From: Vibrio chagasii
GTDB lineage: Bacteria > Pseudomonadota > Gammaproteobacteria > Enterobacterales > Vibrionaceae
Assembly: GCF_024347355.1 (NCBI RefSeq)
Contig: NZ_AP025466.1
Span: 992,001 to 1,056,000 of the forward strand
Direction of reading: 5' to 3'
Length of the DNA stretch: 64,000 nucleotides
The translations under genes and the position numbers were made by a program. The notes beneath the pieces are model-generated. The model saw nothing but the letters and a program-made list of their open reading frames with translations. It was not told where the DNA came from and did not search any database. Of the stretch, positions 34,774 through 45,146 are shown one piece after another (position 1 is the first letter of the stretch; each line of letters starts with the position of its first letter).

Positions 34774-37700
34774 GTGGTAAGGAATCCATACACATTGGTG
34801 GGTGTTTCGCTCATGTCCACAATGCTAATGGCTTGTGGTGGCGCAGGATCAGATGAAAAACAGGCACAATCGTTCGTAGAAGCAGATGCAGAAAAACTGT
34901 CAGGGGTAGCTCTCGATGGTTACCTACACAAAGCGAAAGTCTGTTTAGATAAAAACCACAATGCTATGTGTGATTCCGCAGATGGAGATGTCTCAACAAC
35001 AGATTCCAATGGGTACTTTGAATTAAATCTTTATGATGAGAGTTCAGAACAGACGCTCTTGGTTGAGGCAATCGCAAACCAAACCATCGACATGGATATG
35101 CCAAACCAGACCATAGATTTAACATTCACACTTGAAATACCAAAAACACACTCCGCGGTTGTTAGCCCGGTCACCTCACTCATCGCCAGCGTCGCACAAA
35201 GCAGTGGGATCAGCTTTGACATGGCGGCACAATTGATTGCCCAAGAGCTAGGAGTTGAGAAGCAACTGGTTATAAGTGATTACGCCTCATCAAACTCATC
35301 AAATAGCGAAGAATTACATATGCTTGCTCGCGGTTTAACCCGCGTAATTCAAGAGGCACAAAAGGCTTCCATTGAGGCAGGCATAGATCAAATAAATGCT
35401 CGTAAAGGCGCTATGTACAAACTCGCTTCGCTAGATCTAATCGCCTTGAAAGCGCGAACAGATTTACTCTCACATGGTGCACCTGGAACAAACAACACGT
35501 TGAAAAAACTTGGTGAGGCGTTCAAAGACCAACTTACAATATCTCAATCGGATATCAGCAGTGGTGCAATCTTAATCGCTCCTCCTGCACCTAAACATAT
35601 CGAAGTAGATGATGTATCTGATACGTTCAACTGGCAATTTGTCCGTGGTTTCAACCAAAATTCAGATTACGAATACTCATTAGACTCGGGAAATACGTGG
35701 GCAACCGTGACCCGAAAACCGATTCATGTCGGGTCCCAAGCGCTCAAAGAAGGGGCTGTTCAGGTAAGAGTTGCCGCTTCGAAAACACGAAACACACCAG
35801 CAGGAAACATTGCAGTTTCAAATGAAGCATATACGTTAAAAACCGAGCCAGCGGCCCCTTATAAAATTTACGTCGATGATGCAAAAAACCGATTTGATTG
35901 GGATTTTGTCGATTCTTTCAATGCTCCAAGCCTTTATGAATACTCACTGGACAACGGAACCAACTGGATCCGGGCAACAGAAAAGCCACAGAATATCGCT
36001 GACCTCGATATACCAATTGGTCATTTACAAGTACGAGTTGCTGAAAATAGTACACTTGGACATCTAGCTGGTTCCATCAGAGCGGCAACCGCTCCAATGA
36101 CCGTTACGCCACCAAAACCAGAGCAACCGACACTCGATTTTGCCAATGACAACAGCAACCTGATCAATTGGTTCTGGGTAGATGGCTACGAGGCCCCATC
36201 ATTTTATGAGATAAAGCTTGGCCTTGATAAGGACTGGCAGGATGTAACGGGAGTTCCATTCATACTCGAAAATGCATCATACCCAGAGGGTACGATTTCG
36301 ATTCGTGTGAAAAGTAACTCATCGAATGCGAGACCGACTGGATATGAACTGACGATCGATTCAGCTTTTACCCATTCAGATAGTCAACCGGTCGCCCCAA
36401 CCAATCCAATGGTTGACGACACACAGGATACATTCCAATGGCAGCCCGTTGAAACATTTGAAGAAGTTGGTTCCTACGAGTATTCACTAGATCGAGGGCT
36501 TCACTTTAATGCGGTCACCGGTAATCCTCAGCTCGTTGATAATAAAGCTTTTGCCAGCGGACAGGTCTGCGTGCGAGTAAAAGAAAACGCGATAAAGCAG
36601 CACCCTCCTGGTGAACTGCTCTGCTCTGATAAACCCTATACTTTCAAACCTGATGCACCACAAAATCTGGTTGTAAATAATATCGACAACACTCTTGAGT
36701 GGAGCATCGTTGAGCCGTATAACCCCACGGATTATGAAGTGTCGCTCGATTCAGGGGCAACATGGACCAAAGTAGTGACAATGCCCTTCCATGTGGGTAA
36801 CGAAGCGAGAAGCGCAACAGATGTCCAATTACGCGTAGCAAGAAGTGTCAGCCATGCCAGAGCTAGCGGTGAAATAGCTTCGCCTACGGAAGACTTCACC
36901 AAGGTATTCGATATCCCGGTACCCAAGGGAGTAGGAGCAAGGATCATTAATCCCGAATTTAAGGCTAACGCTAACCTCACCAACGGTTATGACTGGGATT
37001 ATTGGCAAAAAGTCACCATTGGGGGGCAAGAAATCAGTTTCGAATTACCTCAACACTACGAATACACAAATGACCAAGGAAAAACATGGCATCCCGTTGT
37101 ATCGAAGCCACAATTTATCGGCACCGAAGCGTATGACAAAGACAAGGTAGCCATTCGGTTAAAAGAAAATGCTAAAGAAACCGTTAAAAACCCTGCGAGC
37201 GAACCTCTTTGGGCAACAACAGATAAAACCGGTGAATTCTACGCAATCACATTTGTTCCGATGCAAGATTTAAATACCTCTGCAAAATTTAAAGAAACTG
37301 CATATGGACCGGGTTATAAGTGGGATAGTTTCAATTGCATCGCTGAATATGACAATGAGGGCAAAGGTGAGCCGATTTTTTGGGCTACGATACAGGCGTA
37401 TAAAAAAATTTCCGATGTGTCCAGCACAGTTCGAGGATTAAACAATTGCGGTATCAACGATTGGAAGCTTCCTACAATGGATCAGGCCATCGAATTATCA
37501 AAGCAGAGTCGTGCCAATCTACCCAACAATCTAGACAGCTACTTGATAGAGAATGGAAGTAAGAGTGCTTGGGCCAATGACAATGGCAGTTACGTCATAG
37601 TGAAGAATGGTGAGGTTTATAGCACATCAAGTGCTTATGTGTACACAACATGGACGCTGCTCACGACCCAAGGCTTATTGAACCTCATCAATAATGAGAC

Positions 37701-39453
37701 GGTAACAATAGACAACACCCCCAAAACAATCAACGAGTTACTCAATGAACAAAAAAATGGAGTTGATGGTGTTTTAGACGAGGCAAAAACCTTCTTAACA
37801 AACTGGTTTAGTAAGAACCAAACAGACAAGAGTTACGCTTTGTTAGAATTTGCGGCAAATGAAAAATTGGAGACACTGTCGGGCTTAACCGAGAAGTGGA
37901 AAAGTGGCTCTGATCTTTTCAACTCAAAGATTGCAAAATACGAATTGCAGATCAAGATAGCTCAACAACGCGGCAATACTCACGATACCCAAAAACTTGA
38001 AGACGCCCTCAACCATTTCATAGCAAAAACCTATGAACTAGAGCAAAACACTAAAACACTGGCAACACTGATAGAAGGCGCTGAGTTTGCTCAGAAACTG
38101 GCAAAAATTCAGCAAAAAAACGCGACGGTAGATGTAAAAGTCGGTTCGCTCAGAACGTCAAAAAATAAGGGTGAGGCAAAGGCAACACATGAAGCGAGTT
38201 TAGCGCTCAATCAAGCATTGTACTTGTTAGCGCAAGAGCGCGAGCAGGCAGAAAGTTTCATTGAATCGCTGAATAAGCATATAAGAAACTCTGATGATGA
38301 AACGCTGAAAGCACTGTATCGCAACCTTATTGATCAAATGGAAAAGCTAAAATCTCTTGATCTTACGATATTTGAAGGTGAAGCCAATAACGGTTTAAAA
38401 AACTCTGGTTACAAGGTACCAGAGGCTGAAGTGTTATTCGATAACGAACGATTTGCCAAGCTTGATAAATTTGGTCATTACCTCGATAAGACAACCACAT
38501 ATGCGCAAGGTTGGCGATGCGTTGAAGACACGCGTATTCCAGGCAAACGCAGAGTTTGGACGTTACTCAAAGACGGCTTACCACAAGGCGAAGACAAGCT
38601 CTTCTACGATGCTTCCGCATCTGGATTACCAAGCATTTTAGGGAGCGGCGGGCTTCTCGAAACCACCAATGCCGATGAAGGCATGTGTGGGTTTAAAGAT
38701 TGGTCAGTCCCAAGTTTGACTCAACTGTGGTCTTTAAAGTCAAAACCAGTAAAACCAGAAAGCGAATACCTGACGTTGAATATAGAGGTATTCCCCCATC
38801 ATTTAGCTTTGAACCCAGAGTATGATATGCGTACTGATGATGGGACAGTATTTTATTACTGGTCCAAAGATCAAAAAGACAATGCAAATATGCACATTGC
38901 ACATTTTAAGGCAATCAACAAAAACCAAGAAACAAGCTTTGCAAGCACAGACAGTACTAGCCAAAAAATTACGTTAGCGCGATTGGTTCGTGAAGAAAAG
39001 GTAGCTTTAAAAGACTATGAGTATCTGGACGCGATGGGAAAAGTCGTTCCAAACAGAAACGATGCGATATGTGTTAAAGACTCAATCAGCGGCTTAGTAT
39101 GGCAAATATTTCAATATGTAGATATAGATAAAGATGAATTGAAAAAGTATCGCTATAAAACATACCAACAGATTCAACAGGAGATAAATGTTTGGAATGA
39201 CAACCAGAAATGCGGCTTGAAAGATTGGCGTATTCCAAGCAAATACCAGCTTTACGGGTTATTTCCCTTAAATACTAAGGTCTTTAAGCATAATAGTTTA
39301 GATGGTAGCAAGGATGACTATGTAACCAATAGCCCAGCTGAAAGCGGTAAGTTTAAGACTTTAAATATCACAACATTTTCAGAACGCTCTTATGAAAAAG
39401 AAGGTGGCTACAGGCCAAATTCAAAGCTTTATCGACTGGTTGCTGGTGAATAA
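34774..39453 (+). CDS. Very large lipoprotein with repeated domains and Lcl/DUF1566-like C-terminus
   Basis: A 1559-residue protein with a lipobox (MLMAC followed by GGAG) after a short signal; GTG start with GGAG six bases upstream. Residues about 40-260 match the plan of the divergent lipoprotein (a small beta domain with Cys pairs, then VVSPVTSLIASVAQ and helices). From about 270 to 720 come six repeats of roughly 80-90 residues built on the pattern W-x-x-V-x-x-x-x-x-x-x-x-Y-E-Y-S-L-D-x-G, probably Ig or Fn3-like. A helical coiled-coil segment (about 980-1200) separates them from C-terminal DUF1566-like modules with C-G-x-x-D-W-x-x-P (three copies, near residues 890, 1305 and 1480). This is the make-up of a long surface protein. 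It ends 85 bases before flp on the same strand, so it may belong to the Tad pilus unit. Confidence 0.82.
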   Translation: MVRNPYTLVGVSLMSTMLMACGGAGSDEKQAQSFVEADAEKLSGVALDGYLHKAKVCLDKNHNAMCDSADGDVSTTDSNGYFELNLYDESSEQTLLVEAIANQTIDMDMPNQTIDLTFTLEIPKTHSAVVSPVTSLIASVAQSSGISFDMAAQLIAQELGVEKQLVISDYASSNSSNSEELHMLARGLTRVIQEAQKASIEAGIDQINARKGAMYKLASLDLIALKARTDLLSHGAPGTNNTLKKLGEAFKDQLTISQSDISSGAILIAPPAPKHIEVDDVSDTFNWQFVRGFNQNSDYEYSLDSGNTWATVTRKPIHVGSQALKEGAVQVRVAASKTRNTPAGNIAVSNEAYTLKTEPAAPYKIYVDDAKNRFDWDFVDSFNAPSLYEYSLDNGTNWIRATEKPQNIADLDIPIGHLQVRVAENSTLGHLAGSIRAATAPMTVTPPKPEQPTLDFANDNSNLINWFWVDGYEAPSFYEIKLGLDKDWQDVTGVPFILENASYPEGTISIRVKSNSSNARPTGYELTIDSAFTHSDSQPVAPTNPMVDDTQDTFQWQPVETFEEVGSYEYSLDRGLHFNAVTGNPQLVDNKAFASGQVCVRVKENAIKQHPPGELLCSDKPYTFKPDAPQNLVVNNIDNTLEWSIVEPYNPTDYEVSLDSGATWTKVVTMPFHVGNEARSATDVQLRVARSVSHARASGEIASPTEDFTKVFDIPVPKGVGARIINPEFKANANLTNGYDWDYWQKVTIGGQEISFELPQHYEYTNDQGKTWHPVVSKPQFIGTEAYDKDKVAIRLKENAKETVKNPASEPLWATTDKTGEFYAITFVPMQDLNTSAKFKETAYGPGYKWDSFNCIAEYDNEGKGEPIFWATIQAYKKISDVSSTVRGLNNCGINDWKLPTMDQAIELSKQSRANLPNNLDSYLIENGSKSAWANDNGSYVIVKNGEVYSTSSAYVYTTWTLLTTQGLLNLINNETVTIDNTPKTINELLNEQKNGVDGVLDEAKTFLTNWFSKNQTDKSYALLEFAANEKLETLSGLTEKWKSGSDLFNSKIAKYELQIKIAQQRGNTHDTQKLEDALNHFIAKTYELEQNTKTLATLIEGAEFAQKLAKIQQKNATVDVKVGSLRTSKNKGEAKATHEASLALNQALYLLAQEREQAESFIESLNKHIRNSDDETLKALYRNLIDQMEKLKSLDLTIFEGEANNGLKNSGYKVPEAEVLFDNERFAKLDKFGHYLDKTTTYAQGWRCVEDTRIPGKRRVWTLLKDGLPQGEDKLFYDASASGLPSILGSGGLLETTNADEGMCGFKDWSVPSLTQLWSLKSKPVKPESEYLTLNIEVFPHHLALNPEYDMRTDDGTVFYYWSKDQKDNANMHIAHFKAINKNQETSFASTDSTSQKITLARLVREEKVALKDYEYLDAMGKVVPNRNDAICVKDSISGLVWQIFQYVDIDKDELKKYRYKTYQQIQQEINVWNDNQKCGLKDWRIPSKYQLYGLFPLNTKVFKHNSLDGSKDDYVTNSPAESGKFKTLNITTFSERSYEKEGGYRPNSKLYRLVAGE

Positions 39454-39537
39454 AACCAACATATTGGCAATTAATCTTAATCTTAATATCAACTCCATCA
39501 GCCTCTACCGAGGCTGAATTACGCAAGGAATAACATC

Positions 39538-39717
39538 ATGTTGAACAAAAAAAAGCAACGCGGCGCGGCTGCGATTGAGTACGCCATTCTCGCTGCCGCG
39601 ATGTCTGTAGTTTTACTGTCTGTGGTTGGTGGCAAAGATGGGACACTGACAAACGCGATCACTGATGCCTATAGCACAGTGGTCGAAAAAATAGAGAAAG
39701 CACAAGAATCTGAATAA
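39538..39717 (+). CDS. flp: Flp pilin, major subunit of the Tad pilus
   Basis: A 59-residue prepilin: short basic leader MLNKKKQRG, then the type IVb processing motif G-A-A-A-I-E-Y followed by a hydrophobic helix and a short hydrophilic tail. In Flp pilins cleavage occurs after the Gly, leaving an N-terminal Ala and the Glu at position 5. An AAGGA precedes the ATG. Together with the genes that follow it forms an operon for an adhesive Flp pilus. Confidence 0.93.
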   Translation: MLNKKKQRGAAAIEYAILAAAMSVVLLSVVGGKDGTLTNAITDAYSTVVEKIEKAQESE

Positions 39718-39749
39718 GCCCGTCTACTTATAACATTAAAGGAATAACC

Positions 39750-40622
39750 ATGACTGCCAAGCGGCTCCTGTTGCTGTCGTTATTATGCTCAGTAGTCGCG
39801 TTATCTGTCTTACTGTTCAGTCAAGGCAATAACGCGTCAGAAAAAGTCTCAGTGCCAACCACTCAGCAAACCATTAAAGTATTGGTGCCATCTCGTACTA
39901 TTGACATAGGCCAGAACTACACCCCAAATTCATTTCAGTGGAAAGCCATTCCCTTAGGTGAGTTGGAGAATTACATCGACTATGTGACACCAGAAAGTAT
40001 CTCAGCCGACCACTCTATGTCTGGTATTGCCCAAACAAAGCTGGTCGAAGGGTCCGTATTATCACATGCAGACATTACTGAGCCAAAGGGAGGCTACTCA
40101 CTCTCTTTTAAACTGCAGCCCGGCTATCGCGCTATTTCCGTCCCTGTTGATCAGATCACAGCAAATTCAGGCTTCATCCAACCAGGGGATCGAGTCGATA
40201 TCCTACTTCTGGGCTCACAAGATGGTGAGCTGCTTCGTTACGGTAATTCGTCACAAGGGCTATATGTCACCACCATTGTTCATGATGCTAGAGTCTTGGC
40301 ATTTAATAACACTCAAGCGGCAGAATCTTACCAAAAGGTGAGAGACTCCTATGGTGCGGTCATTCCCGATAACAGCAGCGTTTCTCTAGAGGTTACCCCA
40401 GAGCAAGCCAACCAAGTCGTGCTTGCTGAACAACTGGGAAAACTCACTCTTGCACTGCGTGGACAAAACGACACCCAAGTTAACGTTCAACAAGCAAACT
40501 CAGTCACACTAGAAGTGATTTCTCCAGACACCACTCAGATATTGCCTGACGTCGGTCTGGTGGAATTTAGAGCCGATAACAAAACGATTAATAATAAAAC
40601 CGGAGCTGATAACAATGGCTAG
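39750..40622 (+). CDS. cpaB: CpaB/RcpC pilus assembly protein
   Basis: A 290-residue protein with an N-terminal membrane anchor (about residues 5-22) and a SAF-like domain with the CpaB motif GYRAISVPVDQI followed by GFIQPGDRVDILL (about residues 128-160). CpaB/RcpC acts in the periplasm with the secretin. A good ribosome binding site (AAAGGA) precedes the ATG. It overlaps the next gene by eight bases. Confidence 0.93.
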   Translation: MTAKRLLLLSLLCSVVALSVLLFSQGNNASEKVSVPTTQQTIKVLVPSRTIDIGQNYTPNSFQWKAIPLGELENYIDYVTPESISADHSMSGIAQTKLVEGSVLSHADITEPKGGYSLSFKLQPGYRAISVPVDQITANSGFIQPGDRVDILLLGSQDGELLRYGNSSQGLYVTTIVHDARVLAFNNTQAAESYQKVRDSYGAVIPDNSSVSLEVTPEQANQVVLAEQLGKLTLALRGQNDTQVNVQQANSVTLEVISPDTTQILPDVGLVEFRADNKTINNKTGADNNG

Positions 40623-42009
40623 TACCTGTCGTTGGTGGGGGATTCTCCTGCTATCAAGCCTTTGCCTCTCTTTTGCATCAGCAGCATCTGCGCTTGATGT
40701 GACAATCAATGAGGCAAAAATGATTCGCCTGCCAGAAAAAGCGAAGTCGATTTTCATCTCTAGCACTCATATTGCGGATTACCAAACCTTAACCAACACC
40801 AAGGTGATGGTATTTGGCAAACGAGCTGGCAGCGCCACCATCACCGTTTTGAACGAGCAAGAACGCGTTATCTATACCAATAAGATTCGTGTGACTCACA
40901 ACAGCCGCGAATTCAATGAATTAGTGAAAAACAAGTTCCCAGAAGCGTCAGTTAACGCAGAATCCTTAGGCGGCAAACTGTGGTTAAAAGGCCGTGTTCC
41001 TTCCCCAATGATGGCGCACAATATCGTGTCATTGGCGAAAGGGTATCTGTCTCCCATTGTTAACCAAACTGAGCAGAAAGAAGGCTCGAACACAAACAAA
41101 AATAACAGTAGTGACAGTGCACTGACTCAAAATCAGCCTACCTCCTCCAAAGAAGAGGAGCTGATTAATCAATTGGTTGTCACCATGCCAAATCAAGTCA
41201 ACATTCGAGTAAAAATCGCCGAAGTCTCTCGAAATGTCTCCAACAAACTCGGAATCAAATGGGGCTCACTCGCCGGAGGCGTAGGACAATTTTACTTTGC
41301 AAAGTTTCCTAATGTCAGTAGCTGGGGAAAACCAAGCATCACAACACTGGTTGATGCATTAGCAAGTAACGGCATGATGTCTGTGCTAGCTGAACCTAAC
41401 TTGACGGCAATGTCTGGTGAAGATGCAGAATTTCTAGTAGGTGGACAGGTTCCACTGCCATTGATTACTGCTGATACCACTCAAATCGAGTACAAAGACT
41501 TCGGTGTAAAACTGAACTTTACGCCCACCGTGCTTAGCCAAAATCGCATCAGTTTAAAAGTAAACCCAGAAGTCAGCAACGTCTCGATTGACGGGCAACA
41601 AGTAATACAAGGAGCTAACTTTCCCTCTTTCACTACTCGCAGTGCTTCTACCACCATCGAGCTAGCCAGTGGGCAAAGTTTCGCTTTAGGCGGCTTATTA
41701 AAGTCTGAAGATATTGAACAATTACAAAAAGTACCACTTGTCGCGGAGATACCAGTACTAGGAAGTCTCTTCCGTTCAACGGAATTCACTCGCCGAGAAA
41801 CAGAGTTAATCATCATTGTCACGGCTTATCTAGTGCAACCAACTCGTTCAGATTCGATGCAGCTACCAACCGACGGTCTCATTCCATTAAGCGATGTTGA
41901 ACGTCTTCTGGCACTGCCGAGAATTCAGCGTAAAAGAACACACGACCAAGAAACATACACCGACAACCAGAAGCCTCGCTTGCTGGGTGACAACGGGTTC
42001 TATTACTGA
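40615..42009 (+). CDS. cpaC: CpaC/RcpA outer-membrane secretin of the Tad pilus
   Basis: A 464-residue protein with signal peptide (about 26 residues, ending SAASALDVT), an N-terminal BON-like/pilus-secretin domain and a C-terminal secretin domain with LAEPNLTAMSGEDAEFLVGG and later VPLVAEIPVLGSLFRS (about residues 260-390), the secretin signature. It forms the outer-membrane channel for the pilus. Confidence 0.95.
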   Translation: MASTCRWWGILLLSSLCLSFASAASALDVTINEAKMIRLPEKAKSIFISSTHIADYQTLTNTKVMVFGKRAGSATITVLNEQERVIYTNKIRVTHNSREFNELVKNKFPEASVNAESLGGKLWLKGRVPSPMMAHNIVSLAKGYLSPIVNQTEQKEGSNTNKNNSSDSALTQNQPTSSKEEELINQLVVTMPNQVNIRVKIAEVSRNVSNKLGIKWGSLAGGVGQFYFAKFPNVSSWGKPSITTLVDALASNGMMSVLAEPNLTAMSGEDAEFLVGGQVPLPLITADTTQIEYKDFGVKLNFTPTVLSQNRISLKVNPEVSNVSIDGQQVIQGANFPSFTTRSASTTIELASGQSFALGGLLKSEDIEQLQKVPLVAEIPVLGSLFRSTEFTRRETELIIIVTAYLVQPTRSDSMQLPTDGLIPLSDVERLLALPRIQRKRTHDQETYTDNQKPRLLGDNGFYY

Positions 42010-42016
42010 GGACATC

Positions 42017-42640
42017 ATGAACAAATTATCCTTATTACTCCCTGCCCTATTTATGTTTGCGGGATGCGCACCTACGCCAACCACTCAGCAACCATCGGTC
42101 GATGTGGTGTCGGTTACGAACAAGTTCTCTCTAACGCTTTCAGGAAAAGCCCTGTCAGATCAGGAAAAGGCGGATATTTCTGATTTCATATCTCGCCGAG
42201 GTGCATTAAGTAACTTGATGGTCAAAATAACAAAAACAACGCCGAAAGGTGAAAGTCAGATAGAGAAAGTAAGGCTTCACCTGATCGAATCAGGCCTCTA
42301 TCCATCACAAATTTGGGTAGCAGACGAGGCTACAGAAGGTAAAGGCGACATCACCATTTTAGTCGAGTCTTACCGCGCCAAAGTCACAGCCTGTGACGCG
42401 GGTAAAACGCCAAGAACCACAGTCAACGCCTACCGCACACAGCGCAATTTTGGGTGTGCCAATGCCAATGCCCTTGCACAAATGGTAGCCAACCCTAAAG
42501 ATCTGATCGTCGGTCAACCGATGAGTGGTACTCAAGGACAAAAAGCTGTCTCTAGTATCGATAACTACTTGGCTCCACCACCCCAAAACCAACAAACAAT
42601 TAATGGCTCTTCGACGAACACGCTAGGGGGCTCGCTATGA
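42017..42640 (+). CDS. cpaD: CpaD/RcpB-like pilus assembly lipoprotein
   Basis: A 207-residue lipoprotein with lipobox FAGC at residues 14-17. Near residue 145 it has the CpaD signature NFGCANANALAQMVANP. CpaD-type lipoproteins assist secretin placement in the outer membrane. ATG 42017 is chosen, seven bases after the secretin stop, because it gives a full signal sequence; a longer in-frame extension into the secretin gene would not. It overlaps the next gene by four bases. Confidence 0.9.
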   Translation: MNKLSLLLPALFMFAGCAPTPTTQQPSVDVVSVTNKFSLTLSGKALSDQEKADISDFISRRGALSNLMVKITKTTPKGESQIEKVRLHLIESGLYPSQIWVADEATEGKGDITILVESYRAKVTACDAGKTPRTTVNAYRTQRNFGCANANALAQMVANPKDLIVGQPMSGTQGQKAVSSIDNYLAPPPQNQQTINGSSTNTLGGSL

Positions 42641-43797
42641 ATAAAGTACACCAGTTAACGGTACTCATCGCTGCGTCCGAGCAACTCGACACCCTATCGC
42701 TTAAAGCGACATTGAGTGACTTTGGTATTAACCACATTATCACCTCTTCCAATCAAGAGGATGAGGTAGTACGACAGGTCCTAAAACATGGTATCACAAC
42801 TGTATTTCTCGACGTGATGAGTTGTGAGTTAGCAGAATCGAAACAGGCGGTGCAACGCTTAATTAAGCGTACAGGGTGCCAAATTATTGTGATTGGGCAA
42901 TCCAATGAAATTTTCATTTACCGTGGCATGCTGGCATCAGGCGCGAGTGACTACTTAGTACCTCCTGTGACGACGCAAGACTTAGAACACGTTTCCTTTA
43001 CGGCCTTGCAAAACAGTAACGGGAAACGCAATGAAAAAGTCATCTCGGTTGTCAGTACCAAAGGGGGCGCAGGTAGCAGCACTATTACCGCAACGCTTTC
43101 TCAACAACTGGCCGAACTAGGTAAGCAAGTCGCTTGCCTAGACCTCGACTTTTCAATGGGCGATTTGGATCTACTACTCAATGTTGAAGGGAACCCAGCA
43201 TTAATAGAGCTTTTACAATATCCAGAAAGACTTGAACCACTTGTATTCGAGCGCTGCGGGATCAGTGTGGATGAAAAACATACTCTTTTTACTGGCTATC
43301 TACCTCTAGATGCCGCGCCATTTTGGCCACAAAAGAGTGCTTTGGACCAATTTACCCAGTTTTGCCTACAAAAAGCAGACTACCTGGTAATGGATATCCC
43401 AACTTACTCCTTACGTGATCAAGTTGGCTTCAACGCGCTGAAAAGCGCCGATATAAGAGTCATTGTTATTGAACCAACACTGGGGGCTATCCGCAATGCT
43501 GGCCAAATTATCAAGCGATTACAGGAGCCGTCCTCTTCACAGACGATAGTGATCCTGAATCATTGTAAGTCAGACTCTGCATCAATGATTTCTGTAAAGG
43601 ACGTGCAAAAATCATTAGGCGTCAAAGTTGATATTATCATTCCGTTTTTACCTAACCATTTTATAGGCAATTCATCACTCGGACACCCTGCTCACAAAGG
43701 TAATAAAAAGGCTAAGCTTGCGTTCAATTCTCTCATCGAGTTGATCACCGGTGAAGTGCCTCAGAGCAGTCGCCGCTTTTGGAAGCGAGGTGCATAA
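42637..43797 (+). CDS. tadZ: TadZ/CpaE pilus localisation ATPase
   Basis: A 386-residue protein with an N-terminal receiver-like domain (about residues 1-125, without an obvious phosphorylation set) and a ParA/MinD-type ATPase domain from about 135, with the deviant Walker A KGGAGSST and LDLDFSMGDLDLLL. TadZ directs pilus machinery to its cellular site, often the pole. Its stop codon overlaps the tadA start (TAATG). Confidence 0.93.
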   Translation: MNKVHQLTVLIAASEQLDTLSLKATLSDFGINHIITSSNQEDEVVRQVLKHGITTVFLDVMSCELAESKQAVQRLIKRTGCQIIVIGQSNEIFIYRGMLASGASDYLVPPVTTQDLEHVSFTALQNSNGKRNEKVISVVSTKGGAGSSTITATLSQQLAELGKQVACLDLDFSMGDLDLLLNVEGNPALIELLQYPERLEPLVFERCGISVDEKHTLFTGYLPLDAAPFWPQKSALDQFTQFCLQKADYLVMDIPTYSLRDQVGFNALKSADIRVIVIEPTLGAIRNAGQIIKRLQEPSSSQTIVILNHCKSDSASMISVKDVQKSLGVKVDIIIPFLPNHFIGNSSLGHPAHKGNKKAKLAFNSLIELITGEVPQSSRRFWKRGA

Positions 43798-45146
43798 TGT
43801 TTGGTCAGAACCCTCAGGTCATTGAACAAGATGTAAACGGTGGCGCACGAATAAATCAATCTAGCGTAACCTCGACACCTTCCATACGTGAGCACTACCA
43901 TGTTATTCACGAAGAGGTTATCAAGGCCATCGACCCATCGGTTGTAGTCAGCTTAAGTGCGTCAGCTCTAGAGGCCCGAATTGCTGAGCTCGTGTCGGAA
44001 ATAGTGATCTCCAAGCAATTGCCATTAGGCCACAGTGATGTGACTCATTCTGTAGAACAACTGCTGCATGAATTTTTAGGTTTGGGACCGCTTCAGCATT
44101 TGATTGAAGACCAAACGGTCACAGACATTATGGTCAATGGTTACCGCGAAGTTTACGTAGAACGTTCCGGAAAACTGCAAAAAACCACGGTTCAATTTCG
44201 TAATGAAGAGCAGCTGCTCAACTTAGCACGACGTATCGTGAGCAAGGTGGGTAGGCGAATTGATGAATCGAATCCATTAGTCGATGCAAGACTGGATGAT
44301 GGCAGTCGTGTCAACGTGATGATTCCACCTTTAGCGCTCGATGGGACCTATATTTCAATCCGAAAATTTAATGAGAATAAACTCTCATTGGCTCAGTTAG
44401 AGGGCCTCGGAGCGATGTCCAAATCAATGGTTAAGTTAATCGATATCATCGTTCGTTCTCGTCTTAACGTTCTTGTTGCAGGTGGCACAGGCGCAGGTAA
44501 AACTACATTGCTGAATGCGATGTCTTTTAGCATTCCACCTCAAGAACGCATCATTACCATTGAAGACACTGCCGAACTGCGATTACAACAACCACATGTA
44601 GTACGTGCAGAAACTCGCCCAGCCAACGCAGAAGGTTTAACACCAATAACCCAGCGAGAATTGGTCAGGAATGCATTGCGTATGCGACCAGATCGCATCA
44701 TTTTAGGCGAAGTTCGTGGTGATGAGGCCTTTGAGATGATGCAAGCGATGAACACAGGCCACGATGGTTCTCTGTGTACACTGCACGCTAACTCGGCGGC
44801 AGATGCTCTGGTTCGAATGGAAAACATGTTGATGATGAGCCAAGCCACTTTACCGCTCTTCGCGCTACGCCGCCAAATCGCTGACACCATTGATGTCGTA
44901 ATCCAAGTTGAGCGAATGCGTGATGGGAAAAGGCGTATTGTTTCAATAACAGAAGTACAGGGTATTGAAAGCGAACAATACATTACTCATGACCTTTTTA
45001 CCTTTGATGCATTGTCTGAGGATCAACAAGGAAACATTATGGGGTGCTACAAAAGTGCTAGATGTGTCCCTCACTTCAACGAGAAAGTCAGACACCACCA
45101 GCTAGATAAACAACTAAGAGCTGCGATGGAGGTCGACGTCGTATGA
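43797..45146 (+). CDS. tadA: TadA/CpaF pilus assembly ATPase
   Basis: A 449-residue hexameric secretion ATPase of the TadA/VirB11 type. Visible motifs: GGTGAGKTTLL (Walker A, near residue 230), EDTAELRLQQPHVVR, the Asp box and RPDRIILGEVRGDEAFEMMQ (Walker B), then the His box ALCTLHANSA-like sequence. TadA drives both extension and retraction in Tad systems. The ATG at 43797 overlaps the tadZ stop and is preferred to an in-frame upstream codon. Confidence 0.97.
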   Translation: MFGQNPQVIEQDVNGGARINQSSVTSTPSIREHYHVIHEEVIKAIDPSVVVSLSASALEARIAELVSEIVISKQLPLGHSDVTHSVEQLLHEFLGLGPLQHLIEDQTVTDIMVNGYREVYVERSGKLQKTTVQFRNEEQLLNLARRIVSKVGRRIDESNPLVDARLDDGSRVNVMIPPLALDGTYISIRKFNENKLSLAQLEGLGAMSKSMVKLIDIIVRSRLNVLVAGGTGAGKTTLLNAMSFSIPPQERIITIEDTAELRLQQPHVVRAETRPANAEGLTPITQRELVRNALRMRPDRIILGEVRGDEAFEMMQAMNTGHDGSLCTLHANSAADALVRMENMLMMSQATLPLFALRRQIADTIDVVIQVERMRDGKRRIVSITEVQGIESEQYITHDLFTFDALSEDQQGNIMGCYKSARCVPHFNEKVRHHQLDKQLRAAMEVDVV

